64,000 nt of DNA from Cafeteria roenbergensis (taxonomy: Eukaryota > Sar > Bigyra > Bicosoecida > Cafeteriaceae): positions 62,001 to 126,000 of the forward strand of contig VLTN01000038.1 in the NCBI GenBank assembly GCA_008330645.1. Direction: 5' to 3'. A program made the position numbers and the translations under genes. This document shows, one piece after another, positions 29,046-41,000 of the stretch (the first letter of the stretch is position 1; the number at the start of each line of letters is the position of its first letter). Under the pieces are notes generated by a model that saw only the letters and a list, made by a program, of their open reading frames with translations, was not told where the DNA came from and made no database searches.

Positions 29046-30716
29046 CCTGCTCGGGGGGTTGCGACCGAAGGCCTGGCTTGCAAACCAGCAGCAAGCGCCG
29101 CGCGCGGTTCGGGCGTCCGGTCCCGGGGCACGCTAGCTCTGAGGCACGATGCACTTGCGGCGAGCGCGGGGCCGGGCGGGGGCGGGGCGGCCGTTGGCAG
29201 CCTGCGCCGGGCGCGACTTGCGAGCCGCAAAGAGGCGAGTGGCCTCGCGCGAGTTTTGCCGACACGAGCTGCAGAGGGTCCGAGCGACGCACCGGGCACG
29301 CCTTCGCGATTTCGAGCCCTCGGTTGCCCCTCCGGCCGCGGGGGAGCCAGGCACGGGCCAGACACAGCGCCGCCATGTCTTGGGACCGGGGGTCTTGCAC
29401 TCCGGGCCTCGAGGCAGGCGGCCGGCGCGTCGCAGCACGAGGCGCCTCGCCGTTCCTGTCGGGTTTGCTGCAGCCGCACTCCTGCTTGTGCCCGCCCGGC
29501 AGAGCCGCCGACGACCCGCGAAAAACCGCGCAGCGTGCTCGGGGCGGCGCTGCACGCCGTGAAGCAACCTGGCCTCCCGGACCCGGCGCGTCGGCGCAGC
29601 TGGCGCCCGGTCCGGCCCGTGCGGGCCGGAATGAGCGCGCGCGATGCCCAGACGGGGCGCCTCGGGGGCGCTGACGCGGCCCGCCTGACCCACCTCGCGA
29701 TGCCGGGGCGACCGATCCCGGCCGCAGGGCAGCTGCCTCCCGGAAACCCCAAGCGCTCGCTCGGCCCGAAGGCGCTCCAACTAGGGGGCGGCAGGCCCCC
29801 TCCCCGGCCGCTGCGCCTCAAACGGCTCCTGGAGAGCGCCACCGCCGGCTGCTGCCCTCGGCGAAACTGAGTCGGGCGGCGATCGGCTCGGACAGGCGCT
29901 GGCGAAACCCCACCTCCCGTGCTCGCTGCGGGAAAGCACTCGACCCGAGCTCAGTGGGGACAGGCCGCCACTCGCGGTCGACACAGGGGGTGAACGCACG
30001 CCACCGAGCACTGGGCGGGGCACAAAACAGCCGACCCCGGCACTCGATGCTTGCCCACACCCAAGACTTGCCTCGCAGTGCGAAGCACACCCCCGCGCGG
30101 CTCGCCTGCTCACGCGCGGACCACCAGCAGCAGCAGCAGCAGCAGCAGCTGCTGCTGCCCACACTCGCCGAGCGTCGCGCACAACTCAGTGGCCGGCCGC
30201 CAGGGTCAGCCTGGCTGCCCTTGCGAAGGTTCTGAAGGGCTCAATTCCAGGGCCCGGACCGTGGAGCGTGCAACCGAGAGGTCTGAGGTTGCACGGCTGC
30301 TGGTCCCCGTCGACGGAGAGGCCATCGCGTTCAGGGAACTCCGAGGCAACAGTCGCTGTGGTGGTTTGGCAGAACGGCTCCGGCAGCAGGGCGAGCCTGT
30401 TCGGGGCACGCTTGGGCGAACTCCCACTAAAGCGGTTTGTCAAAGTGCCGACGCCTTGATTCGTGCGCCGTCGACAGCCAGCTCAAACACATGAATCTGA
30501 AACACGAAAGCTCGGCAACGCTGCCGGGAGGAGACCCCCCCCGGGTCCATGTCGACGAGGCACGCTGCAGGCTGTGCCTCCCGCACCAGACGGATCTGGG
30601 GCAAGAACCTGAAGAGGCGACTGGAGCGGCAACGGGGAGCGGTGCGGTGCTGAGCTGCCTCAGCCGGAGCCATTGCGTCCGTCGCCGACCTGTCCCCCCG
30701 GCGGTCGCTACCTCGC
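29046..30716. other. Long intergenic region upstream of the channel gene
   Basis: About 1.7 kb between the channel start and the RING-box stop, the longest gene-free stretch. Only overlapping GC-driven open frames occur, on both strands, none with recognisable motifs. It should hold the channel promoter and the RING-box 3' end. I saw no tRNA, 5S or snRNA signature. Confidence 0.5.
30125..30157. repeat. CAG repeat running into CTG repeat
   Basis: Eight CAG units are followed directly by three CTG units, so the tract can fold on itself as a hairpin. It lies outside recognised coding sequence. Confidence 0.9.
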
Positions 30717-31484
30717 TTACTCGTGCCGCTGCACGCGCGCACTGACCCACTCAGCGCTGCAGAGGGGGCACGTGTTGTTGGAGCGCAGCCAGCGGGAGAT
30801 GCACTCCAAGTGGAAGCAGTGGTTGCACTCCCCCCACGAGATGGTCACGTCCTGCAAGAGCGCGGCGGCGGGCGGATCGGGCGACGGGGGCAAGGGGGCA
30901 AGGTGAAGGTCCAGTGGCTCTGACCAGCAGCAGGGGCTCAATGGCGGAGCGCGGGGAGGCAAACCGCGCCACTCTCCGAGGAGACGAATTCTCGCCCTTC
31001 GCTGCAGCGCCGGCTTGCGCCGCCCGTGCTCATGCGGCGGCCCAGTCGGAAGTGCACGCGCACTCACGGTGAGCCCTGCGGCCTGGATCTCAATGGAGGG
31101 CTCGTAGATTGAGTTGCGGCAAATTGCGCAGCGGTCCTGCTCCACGTCCCAGCTCCAGAACGCGACAGCGTTCCACTTCTTCACCTCGAAGCGCTTTGCG
31201 GCGGTGCCTGCGGAGCTCGACACGGCGGCAGGGCACGGGGAGGAGCGCGAGGGGTGGGGGAGGGGCGCAGTAGCGAGGGGGCTGCACTGGCGCGCGGCGG
31301 AGACCGCGTCATCGGCAATGGATCGGCAAACGCTCCGTCTGGAGGCGCTTTCGCGGAGAAGCCGCCCCCCAGCGGCGGCGGGCGGAGCCACCCCCGCCGA
31401 GCCGGTGCCGCGCCTCGCCCGAGCAGCGACAGTCGCAGGCCAGGGACCGTCGGGCCGGTCGCGGGGCAGCCCGGCGCGGCGCAC
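30717..31484 (-). CDS. RBX1/RBX2: RING-box protein (RBX1/RBX2-type cullin-RING ligase subunit)
   Basis: The conserved core starts with RFEVKKWNAVAFWSWD, then CAICR, then after an intron WGECNHCFHLECISRWL and CPLC. RBX proteins bind cullins through the N-terminal strand and recruit E2 enzymes with the RING-H2. A 216-base intron (30852-31067) interrupts it. Its length is a multiple of three without a stop, so the unspliced frame also stays open; removing it gives the family spacing. CPLC, with Cys where RBX1 has Asp, and WSWDVE favour RBX2. The extra CxxC of the family loop (LCIEC in RBX1) reads SIEI here, so ligands of the third zinc site are missing. The start is uncertain: about 100 residues before the core look non-conserved and may contain a 5' intron. 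Confidence 0.88.
   Translation of the reverse strand: MRRAGLPRDRPDGPWPATVAARARRGTGSAGVAPPAAAGGRLLRESASRRSVCRSIADDAVSAARQCSPLATAPLPHPSRSSPCPAAVSSSAGTAAKRFEVKKWNAVAFWSWDVEQDRCAICRNSIYEPSIEIQAAGLTVSARALPTGPPHEHGRRKPALQRRARIRLLGEWRGLPPRAPPLSPCCWSEPLDLHLAPLPPSPDPPAAALLQDVTISWGECNHCFHLECISRWLRSNNTCPLCSAEWVSARVQRHE
30852..31067 (-). other. Intron of the RING-box gene
   Basis: 216 bases. The donor is GTGAGTGCG at 31067 and the acceptor is CTCTTGCAG at 30852, both strong and in phase 0. Removal joins IQAAGLT to DVTISWG, matching family spacing. Confidence 0.88.
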
Positions 31485-32017
31485 TGGGCCCGGCGGCGCG
31501 GCTCAAGACTCGACCGAATTCGCCTCTCCGCCCGCGCGCCCGGGGCGCGCCCTGGGCGCCCCCGCCCGGCCAAGGGCTCCGGCCCAGCAGCCTTCGGACA
31601 GCAGCAGCTCACCCGATGCGGGCTCGGCAGCAGCTCCGGCGGCAGACGCAGCGGCGGCCATCCCGTCAGCTCTCCGTGGACAAGCGAGTGCTCATTCACT
31701 CCCAACTCGCGAGGCGCTTGGTCGATCGCATTTCAATGTCTCGCGGCATTTGGGCTCATGCGTCGCCGCGCCGCGCCGTTCAGCCGCGCCCCTGAGGAGC
31801 CAGGGGGGTACCTTAACTCGGGAACGCGGCGTGCGTGTGGCGCCGCGTGCGGAGTGGCAATGCGGGGCGCCCCTGCGGCGGCGCTTGCCGCGTGCCGGCC
31901 GGCAGAGCCCACGGCCAAGCCGCGGAGCAGGGCTGTCAGCGCTCCCGCCACCCTCCGGCCGAACGCACACCCCGCGGGCCGCGCAGCCGGCGGCTGGCGC
32001 GGTTGGGGGCTGCAGCG

Positions 32018-34369
32018 ATGCTGACGCCGGGGCGTGAGCGGCTGGGGACGGCTCATGTGCTTGGCCTGACCGCCTTTGGCATCGGCGCCGCAGTTTGGCT
32101 GTACGCGTTCGTGCTCCTCATCGTGCCCTCGGAGATTGCCGACATCGTCAGCGCGCGGGGCGTCGGCGAGGCGGCTGCCCATGCCAAGCAGCGCCCGCAC
32201 AGCGCGTCGGACCAAGGCACAAGCCTCGGCCTTGCCCTGCTCGTGGGCGCCCTCGTGTCGGTGGGCTCGTCCCCGCTGCTGGGCAGCATCAGCGACAGGG
32301 CGCGCACCCCATGCGGGCGGCGAGTCCCCTTTGTGCTGGGGGGCGTGGCGGGCGCCGCGCTGGCCAGCGTGGGCCTCTACCGCAGCGCCACCTTCTGGTC
32401 GTACACGGCCTGGTTCGCCGTGATGCAGGCGTGCCTGGCGATGGCGATGACCGCGTTCAACGGCCTCATCTACGAGCGGGTGCCGGCCGGCCAGCGCGGC
32501 ATGGCCAGCGGCGTGATGGGGGGCAGCGTCGCGGCCGGCAACATGCTCGGAGCGCTGCTCGGTGCTGTCTACGCCGCCACGGGCCGCCTCGCCACGTTTG
32601 CTCTGGTATTCGCCCTCGTGGCGCTGTCGGCGCTCACCACCGCCCTGTTCTCAGGGGACGTCGACGCTTACGTCGCGGCCGTGCCGCTGGTGGGGAGAGC
32701 GCTGCTGGCGCTGAGAGACGGCGACGCAGCCGGATTAGCGCACGGCAGCAGGGGCGGCCCTGGCGGCAGCAGGGGCGGCTCTGGCGGTGGCGGGTACCTG
32801 GATCTCGCAGGAGCAGGGTCGGTTCACGATGCCGCCGACGGCGCCGCCGGGAGCGACGCCAACTGCAGCCGGGCCGAAGCTTCTCCAGTCAACGCTCCGC
32901 GTGACAGAGCCGCGGATGGTTTCAGCGGCGAGATCGATGCGGCCGGCGACGAGGGAAGTGCCCTCGCCGCCGATCCTTCCAGCCCCGGGGCGGCAACGTC
33001 ACCCGCGGAGGGGCAGGGTCTTCTCGCCAGCCACAGGGCGGAGGCGGCGGCGCTCGACGCAGCTCTCGCCGGAGTGGCCATGGCTGCAGCTGGCAGGCGC
33101 CACGGCCGGGCGGCGCGCCCCGGCCATCCCGCTCCAGGCCCTCTGCAGGGAAGCTCTGCCGGCCAGCTGCCGGCCGGATTCAGCGACGCTGACGAAGAGT
33201 CGCTCTTGACTTGGGACGACGACGTCGACGATGTCGACGACGCCGGCATCAGTGACATCGGTGACATCGGTGGCGCGGGCGCGGGTGGCGGCAACGGCGC
33301 CGCCAGCGACGAGTTTGCAGTTGGGGCGGCCGCCGATGACGCTGCCGCCGGCGGCAGCCGCAGCAGCAGCGCGCATGCCGGCGCACAGCTGGGGAACACG
33401 ACCGCGCTTGCAGCTGCGGCCTCGGCGGCGGCGGCGCTGCCGCCCGGCGCCGGCAACGGCTCTGTGGCGCGTGGGCTCACTGCACGCGCAGCTGCCGCGT
33501 CAGAGGCGCGCCGCCGAGGGCCCGGCGGCGCGGCCGGCGCAGCCGCGAGCCGCGGCCTCGACGGGGACAGCGGCTGGGGCGATGGGAGGCGGCCCACGAC
33601 GACGCTTAAGCCGCGGGGCGCAACGGCTCTTGGGGACAGGGGCAGCGGCAGCGGCAGCGGCAGCGGCGGCGGCGGCGGCGGGGAGGAGGGGGCTAAGGGT
33701 GGCGTGCGCGGGGCTGCGCACTGCGCCTGCGGGCGGCGGCTGGGCTGCGGGTCGTTCCTCGATCCGTTCGCGGACAACGACTTCCTCTGGGCGTTTCTGT
33801 CACGAATGGCCTACCAGCAGGCGGTGTACACCGTGCAAACGTATTTGCTATACTACATTCGCGATGCCGTGGCGCTGCCGGCGGGCATGCAGCCGCAGAC
33901 CGCGCTGTCCGTGGTGATGCTGCCGCTGCTCTGCTGCGCCCTGCTCAGCCCGCTCGTCACGGGGTACGCCTCGGACGCTGCGGCTGGCGCCAAGCGGCTG
34001 ATCCTGCTCGGAGCCGGCCTGTCCATGGCCGTGGTCACCGCCCTGATGGCCGTGGTCCGAACCTGGTCGGCACTTCCGTGGCTCGCGGCGGCATTCGGGG
34101 CCGGATACGGCACCTTCAATGCGCTGGACTTTGCCCTCGCGATGGACGTGTTGCCTGGCGGGGACGGCTCTGCCGCCAAGGACCTCGGGCTGTGGAACTT
34201 GGCGCTGGCCATTCCAATGTGCCTTGCGGCGCCGTCTGGCGGAATCGTCCTCGACAAGGTCAACGCGGCTTGGGGAAACAACGCTGGCTACACTGTGCTT
34301 TTCGGCATGGCCGCGAGCCTGCTGCTCGTTGGCGTGGCTGCCCTGCTGCGAGTTCGCCGCCTCAAGTGA
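32018..34369 (+). CDS. Major facilitator superfamily transporter with a long central loop
   Basis: 783 residues from the ATG at 32018. The open frame extends upstream but has no ATG there. The N-terminal half has about six membrane helices and the loop 2-3 motif GSISDRARTPCGRRVPF, resembling the SDxxxxxxGRRxP pattern of sugar-type (GPH/SUT-like) carriers. A disordered loop of some 300 residues (acidic Asp clusters, Gly-Ser runs) separates it from the C-terminal half, which has about six more helices (from YQQAVYTVQTYLLYYI) and ends LLRVRRLK. The substrate is unknown; a sugar or other organic solute is possible. It is divergent to the RING-box gene and its 3' end lies 109 bases from the end of kinase A. 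Confidence 0.85.
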   Translation: MLTPGRERLGTAHVLGLTAFGIGAAVWLYAFVLLIVPSEIADIVSARGVGEAAAHAKQRPHSASDQGTSLGLALLVGALVSVGSSPLLGSISDRARTPCGRRVPFVLGGVAGAALASVGLYRSATFWSYTAWFAVMQACLAMAMTAFNGLIYERVPAGQRGMASGVMGGSVAAGNMLGALLGAVYAATGRLATFALVFALVALSALTTALFSGDVDAYVAAVPLVGRALLALRDGDAAGLAHGSRGGPGGSRGGSGGGGYLDLAGAGSVHDAADGAAGSDANCSRAEASPVNAPRDRAADGFSGEIDAAGDEGSALAADPSSPGAATSPAEGQGLLASHRAEAAALDAALAGVAMAAAGRRHGRAARPGHPAPGPLQGSSAGQLPAGFSDADEESLLTWDDDVDDVDDAGISDIGDIGGAGAGGGNGAASDEFAVGAAADDAAAGGSRSSSAHAGAQLGNTTALAAAASAAAALPPGAGNGSVARGLTARAAAASEARRRGPGGAAGAAASRGLDGDSGWGDGRRPTTTLKPRGATALGDRGSGSGSGSGGGGGGEEGAKGGVRGAAHCACGRRLGCGSFLDPFADNDFLWAFLSRMAYQQAVYTVQTYLLYYIRDAVALPAGMQPQTALSVVMLPLLCCALLSPLVTGYASDAAAGAKRLILLGAGLSMAVVTALMAVVRTWSALPWLAAAFGAGYGTFNALDFALAMDVLPGGDGSAAKDLGLWNLALAIPMCLAAPSGGIVLDKVNAAWGNNAGYTVLFGMAASLLLVGVAALLRVRRLK

Positions 34370-34478
34370 CACGATGATTCTTGTGCGTGCGAACATTTTG
34401 TCTCGTCGCCCGTTGGGCGTGGTTTGGGCCGGCAAGAGGGCAACGACACGACCAGCGGTCGCGGGCGCGCCAATGCCT

Positions 34479-37407
34479 TCACACGCAAGAAGAGGCAAGC
34501 AGTGGAACAGCACCCGCGCTTGCGGCACTGCCAGCCCGGAAGTGGCCAGCCTGCGCCCGCTCTCCAAGGGCTGGGCGCCCGGCGGCTGAGCCCGCAGTTT
34601 CGCCCTGCCCTTGGGGGCGCAGGTGGCCCGTCCACGCCTCGCTCGACCGGCGGACCACCGCCACCGGCACACGCAGCCACACGTGCGCGCCGCTCTCCGC
34701 CCCACCGCTCCCCAGGCCCGCCTCGCCGCCCAGCGACACCGCCACGCCGCGCACCACTGCCAGACGGAGCCCCGTCGGCCCCACCGACAGGCTGTCGTCA
34801 CCATGACGGAGCCGGCCGAACGGGTCGAACGGGTCGCCCTCCAGCTCCGCCGCCGAGTACCCCTGCCCCGTGAAGCGCACCTCCACGCACAGCGCGCCCC
34901 GCTCCGACCCGCGCATGCCCCGGCGCGGCGCCAGCGGCTGCGGCCACTGCAGCCCCGCCATCGCGCCCCGGCCCGTCGACACGGACACGGACACGCACAC
35001 CCGGCCGGGCCTGTTGCGGGAGCTGCGCGCTGCGGCGGCGTACGTTCCGATGGCGACCATGGCGACAGCGGCCTGCATGATGCGGGCGTGGTCGGTGAGG
35101 ATGGCCCAGGGGAAGGCCGGGCCGGCGGCACCGCGAACGGGCGCGCCGCTCTGGGAAGAGCCAGCCGAGGCGTTGTGGGAGTCTAGAACGGGTTCCGGAG
35201 CCACCCGCGACCGTCCCCCGGCCCGTGGAGACTCGAAGCGCCTGGCATCGTCTTGGCCCTCGTCTTCACACATGCCGATCGCTCGGGACCGTGCCCTCCA
35301 CGTCGGCTGTGGCTGCTCAGCTTCCCGTAGCTCCCATTCCACAAAGGCTGCCCCGCCGCGGCAGCCCCATATGTCCAGGGTCAGGGCCGCTGCTCGCCTG
35401 TGGCTGGCGAAGTGCCGGCTCAGACGCTCCTCCCAGCTGCTGCCCATCGTGCCCCAGGACCGGAGTGTGGTTGTCTTGCGCCGCGACAGACGCTGCCAGA
35501 GCAAGAGGTCGTCGAGCTCCTGTTTGGAGGACTCCAAAGCGATGCGAAGGTCCCGCAGCATCGCGCGCGTTGGAGGGCCCCCGGAATCAGGATTCTCCAG
35601 CGAACACTGAGACGCGAGGTTTGAAGATTCACTGAGTCGTGCGCTGCCAGGCATCGACACGCCGCAGCCAAAGTCCACTTCGCAGCTCGCAGCGCCCAAC
35701 CGCAGTGACCTGGCACTGACCAGATGACCTGTACTCGGCGCGCTGCTGCCACTGTCCGTCGAGGGGGGTTTGCTGTCCACGTCTGCTTCTGAGCAAGGTC
35801 TGGCTGGCTGCCCGTCCGGTTCAAGCAGTGTCATGCACAGCACTGCCGCGTTCAGCGGGCCACGAGTGTGGTGGTTGACATACGCCACTGCCCGCTTCAT
35901 GGTGTGCACCTGGCTCCGGACCGAGTCCCTCCGGCGCCCGACGGCTGAGGCCTTCAGTTCCAGCAACAGCGACACAGCCAGGAAAACGCTGACAAAGGCT
36001 GTGAAGCCCGAGAGCATGAGTGACATTCGGGCCACATCCATGACTCTGTCGCGCTCTGCCCCTGGAGTGGTCAGGTCGAGCCCCGATGGCCATCGATGGC
36101 TGGGGTCCACGACCTCGAGCTGGTCGCGCCACGCGTCGCAGCCGCCTTGCTCCGCAGACACAGAACTTAAGAAGCCCAAAAGAGCCGCAGTCACCAAAAT
36201 CCGAGCGGCCATTATCATGTGGTCAAATGGTACCGTCCAACACGGCGCACTGACCTGCTCCCGTTCTGGACACTCCCGAGAAGTCTTTCCCCTGTCTTGA
36301 AGGCACCAGCGCCCAAGCCAGGCCTGCCATTTCGACACCCCAGCCTCTTGGATTTCGAAGAACGAATGGAGCCAGCTGGACGAGATGCTACTGACGGCGA
36401 CGATTACCAGAATGGTTGCCCAGGCCGAGTCTGCGTGCCGGAACATCCCGGTAGAGATGGCCACCACGATGGCATGGTGGGCCACCATGGAAACCATTGC
36501 CTTCGCTCCGCCCTGACCGCACACGAAACTTGTTCGCCCGCAGCTGCAGACGGGCTTGGTACATATTGGTCTCTCGTCTGAAGCACCCCAAGCTGAGCCG
36601 ATGATGGCCGCGCCGAGGGAGGTTGTGACAGCTTGCATCAAGACGAAGAAGTCCACGAAAGCGCACCCGCCAGAGAAAAAAATCATCGGTGTCAGCCAGT
36701 GGGGAATACTGGAAACCAGAGGCGAAAGAAGCACCTGGCACAGGAGCAGGACGCAGCTGCAGACAAGTCTGCGACGGGGATCAATCAAGTCAGTCGCGAG
36801 TTTCAGCACGCCTCAGTGTCGAGTCCACGAGCAGCCAGCGATGCTGCCAGGGCATCTTCGAGAGCTGTGCAGAACCACGGTTCCCTAACCAGATGCGTGA
36901 GGAAGGGAGGCGAGGGAGACGCTGTCGCTATGACCCGATGGTGCGTCCTGGAAGCATCGAGCCTGCTACTCACCTTGCTCGCAGCGCAGGCGTCTTCTCC
37001 AAGTGCGAACAGCTGAGCAGGGCGACTACAACGACCACAGCTGCCACGCCCACAACTGCAAAGGTGAGCGTGAGTGCTCGGAGCGCCCGGGCCGTGGCGG
37101 CAGCGACATCGTTGGCCCTGGCCGCGGTGGCATCGGAGCTGCCAGCCAAAGCCGCAGGGAAAACAGCCGCTTCGACGAGCTCGAGCACACTGGCATGCAA
37201 GACTTGCCACGGCGAGCGCCGGTGGGCTCCGGAGACAGTCACCAGCCAAGTGAGTAGCATGGTCCCGGGCACGGCCAGGCCCATGACAGCGGCGCGGCCG
37301 CAGCGAACCGTCACTGGGGCGCGTGAACTTGTCGACGAGTCGTCAGCTCGGCGAGTCGTGGCATGGCTGTCGCCTCTGAGCCCAAGCAGCACGTGCGCGT
37401 CATGCAT
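34479..37407 (-). CDS. Membrane sensor histidine kinase A, no receiver domain
   Basis: Exon 1 is 37407-36974 and exon 2 is 36768-34479. The start ATG at 37407 aligns with the ATGs of copies B and C; the open frame begins at 37533. About eight membrane helices are predicted (two in exon 1, six in exon 2). A HisKA-like helix follows with the H-box NHHTRGPLNA, then a second helix (LESSKQELDDLLLWQRL), then an HATPase-like domain. That domain keeps the PFDPFGRL box but has lost the N-box asparagines, and the G1 Asp is Phe (RFTGQGY), so ATP binding is doubtful. Sequence after the HATPase differs from B and C and ends without a receiver domain. It is the last copy of a head-to-tail array and abuts the MFS gene. 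Confidence 0.8.
34632..35133 (-). repeat. HATPase-coding tract of kinase A, near-identical to B and C
   Basis: About 500 bases match about 38798-39295 and 42660-43152 almost base for base, while flanking coding sequence has diverged strongly. This pattern suggests gene conversion. Confidence 0.88.
36769..36973 (-). other. Intron of kinase A
   Basis: 205 bases. The donor is GTGAGTAGC at 36973, directly after the PALRAR codons shared by all three kinases. The acceptor GTCGCAG precedes ACTTGTC. Same position and phase as in B and C. Confidence 0.9.
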
Positions 37408-38053
37408 TGCCCACAAAAGCAAAACCAGCGGTGCGTTCTCGCTCACTGGGCGTCGCGCGACGCTGTGCAGCAAGCTGCGCGTTTCGCAGACGCGCAGACC
37501 GCGGCAAGCTGCGCGCTCTGCCTTGGGTGACACGCTTCAGAACACAGACATGTGTTCCATGCTTCCGGGCCGATCGTGGAGCTGCTGTTCATCAAAAACT
37601 GAACTCTGAGGCGGCTTCCGCCGGACGCGGCTCGAAGCTGCACGCGCGGGAGGAGAGTCTTGCCCTCTCCGCAATGCTGCGCGGTCATCGAGGCACAAGA
37701 GTGAACCCGCGTTGCCAACGATCCCCACAACAACTCAGAGCGTCTCGAGGCGCCGGTCCTGGAGGGTTCGCCTGCGACAGGTATACAAGCAGGTCTGCGG
37801 TGGTGCTGCGCGGCTCATTGGCTTCGCCACCTGCTGAAGCGGGCGGCGCTTTGCGCAATAATATGACCGGGTCACTCAACTGCTGAACAACTACTTGTCT
37901 TATAATCGTGGTAACTTTCTGGCGGTAGAACGGGCAATCCCCGAACCAGCCTAAACGCAAAGTCGTGAGTCACTTGAATGCCAAGCGTTGCAATAAGCCA
38001 TCGGCCCTGCTTGCTATCAGATACTTTGTGGCTGATGGAGGAAAACAAAATGG
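37408..38053. other. Spacer between kinases A and B
   Basis: About 650 bases counted from the chosen ATG of A. AT-richer patches (AATAATATGA near 37857, TTATAATCG near 37902) may be promoter or 3'-end elements. No coding evidence was found. Confidence 0.4.
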
Positions 38054-41000
38054 TCATGCGGTCTCGCTGAGCAGGCTCGACACCACCAGCGCGCCCGTCA
38101 CCGGCTTGCACAGCACCCCGTCCGCTCCCGCCCTCGACGCCTCGCTCTCCACCCGCGGAGTGGCCTCGCCAGTCACCAGCCACAGACGCGGCCGCCACCA
38201 CGGGGCGCGCGCCTCGCCAAGCGCCACGATGGCGCGAATGGCCTCGACGCCGCCCATGACGGGCATGTGGCCGTCCACCAGCACGCCGTCGGGCAGCTCC
38301 CAGAGCGATCCCGACCCGGGAGGCGCGCCGACCGGCCCGCGCTCGGCCTCGCCGGCGTCCATCGCGGCCTCGACGGCGGCGACGAGCTGCGCTCCGTCGG
38401 CGAATGTGCGGGTGGCAGCTCCGCTGCGCCGGGCGACGAGGGCTGCGACGCGCGCTGTGGTGTCGTCGTCGTCGGCGATCCAGACTCGCCACCCAGACAG
38501 GGGACGGTCTCCACCGCCCCGGCGAAGGCTTCTAGTGCTGCGAGCCGAACCAGACATGCTGCGCGAGTGCATAGACCCGGAGCGCTGCTGCAAAAGCGAT
38601 AGCGCGCCAGGCCGGGCCGATTCGATCTCGACGCGAGAGAGCGCCCGTTGACTTGCGTCGCTCATCGCCAATCCAGACCGAGCGCTGTCGAGACCAGCGA
38701 CACGGCCGCTGGCAGTGCAGCTGCTTGCTGCATAAAAGGCGCTTCCCGCCTTCATAGCGGGAGCTCTGTCCGACGGTGTCTTCCACACATGGTCTGCCCA
38801 CGCGTCGCTCGACCGGCAAACCACCGCTACCGGCACACGCAGCCACACGTGCGCGCCGCTCTCCGCCCCACCGCTCCCCAGGCCCGCCTCGCCGCCCAGC
38901 GACACCGCCACGCCGCGCACCACTGCCAGGCGGAGCCCCGTCGGCCCCACCGACAGGCTGTCGTCACCGTGACGGAGCCGGCCGAACGGGTCGAACGGGT
39001 CGCCCTCCAGCTCCGCCGCCGAGTACCCCTGCCCCGTGAAGCGCACCTCCACGCACAGCGCGCCCCGCTCCGACCCGCGCATGCCCCGGCGCGGCGCCAG
39101 CGGCTGCGGCCACTGCAGCCCCGCCATCGCGCCCCGGCCCGTCGACACGGACACAGATACGCACACCCGGCCGGGCCTGTTGCGGGAGCTGCGCGCTGCG
39201 GCGGCGTACGTTCCGATGGCGACCATGGCGACAGCGGCCTGCATGATGCGGGCGTGGTCGGTGAGGATGGCCCAGGGGAAGGCCGGGCCGGCGGCGAGGA
39301 ACGTCGATGCCGCATGCTCCGCAGCCGTTTCGAAGTGGTGGCCTACTTTCAGGGCTGATGGTGACGCTCTTGCTTCATCATGACCTTGGGGATCCTCGAG
39401 ACCTCCGTGTCTGGGGTCCGACAGCACTCTGGATTGGCTATTACCCGCAGGTGCTGATGCATTTTCGGGGCCTGGTGAAGAAACCTGCGACTCACACCAC
39501 GCCGCCAGGGGTGCCTCCGCCCGACAGCCCCGCACACTCAAACTCAGTGCGGCCGCTCGCCTATGATGCAAGAAGTGGGCGCCAAGCCGCTGCTCCCAAC
39601 TGCTTCCAAAGGTGCCCCAGGAGCGCAGTGTTGTCGTGTTGCGCAGCGACAGTCTTTGCCAGAGCAGCAGGTCGTCCAGCTCCTGCTTGGAGGACTCCAG
39701 AGCGATTTGCAAATCTCGGAGCAGAACCCGGGTGTCCGTGACCCAGGCTTCTCCGTCGTCTTGGTGCTGACCTGTTGATGCCGCCGAGATGGCTTCTGGG
39801 CATTCGCCAATCTCCAGCAGTGCCATGCACAGCACTGCAGCATTCAGCGGGCCTCGTGCGTGGTGGCTGACGTACGTCACTGCCCGCACCATTGTGTCCG
39901 CCTGCGCGCGAACAGCCTTGGCCTGGCTCTCGGCAAGGGAAGACTGAAACTCCAGCAGCAAAGATGCGGCCAAAAAGACGCCATGCAGAGTCGTGAACGT
40001 GGTCAAGAGCAGTGTCGCTCGGGCAACGTCCATAGCCCGGTCGCGCTGTGGCCCCGAGACGGAAAGGTCCAAACCGGCTGGCCAATGATGCTCAGGGTCT
40101 TCAATCTCGAGCTGCTCGTTCCAGGCCCCGCAGCCATCGTGCTTGGAGGACATTGACCCAAGGTAGCCAAGAGCTGCTGCAGTGAAAGCTAGACGGGCTG
40201 CCACCAGCGCGTAGTCGATGGCTGCCGTTGAGCACGCCACGCTTTCGCGAAACCGGCGGCGGGACTCTCGGAGCGACTCGTGCGGTGAACACGCGCACGC
40301 CCGTGCCCTCCGGGCTGACGGCGCGCCTTCGGGCAGTTCGAACGAAGACCGAACCCAACTCAGCGAGATGCTACTCAGGGCGATGATGACCACAACGGAG
40401 GCCCACGCAGAGTCTGCTTGATGGAACATGTCAGTAGCAATCGCCAGCACGATGGCCAGGTGCGCAATGACTGAAACCATGCCCTTTGCCCCGCCCCGGC
40501 TGCACACGATTGCCGATCGGCAGCAGCAGCAGCAGGTGCAGCAGCTGCAGCCCGCCGGCTTGGTGCAGTAGGGCTGATCGTCGGACCTGGGCCAGGCAGA
40601 GCCGACGAGGGCAGTGCCCAGGGACATCATGACGGCTTGCATGAGGACGAAAAAGTCAGCGCAAGTGCAGCCGTCGGAGAAGAAGATCAAGGGGGAGAGC
40701 CAGCGTGGCATGTTCACGGTCAGGGGGGAAACGAGGACAAGGCTGAGCAGCATGATTCCGCTGCTGATCAGTCTGCGCGATGTGGCGGGTCGAGGAAGCC
40801 GGCGTGAAGAGAACAAAATGCCGGCATCAGTTGCAAAAGCACGCCATGCGCAGGACGTGGGCTCAACGGAACCTGGGCATGGGACCAGGCATCTCATCGC
40901 AGACAGGCCGACTCTCAAGGGCAAGGCGACGGTTGGGCAACCTCACCGCGCTCGAAGTGCCGGCTTCGTCGCGATGCGCGACGCACTGAGGAGCGCAATC

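Noticed and set aside
27633-29870. Long plus-strand open frame opposite the channel gene
   Set aside because: It is the reverse-strand shadow of the channel's conserved coding sequence; its translation shows no protein character.
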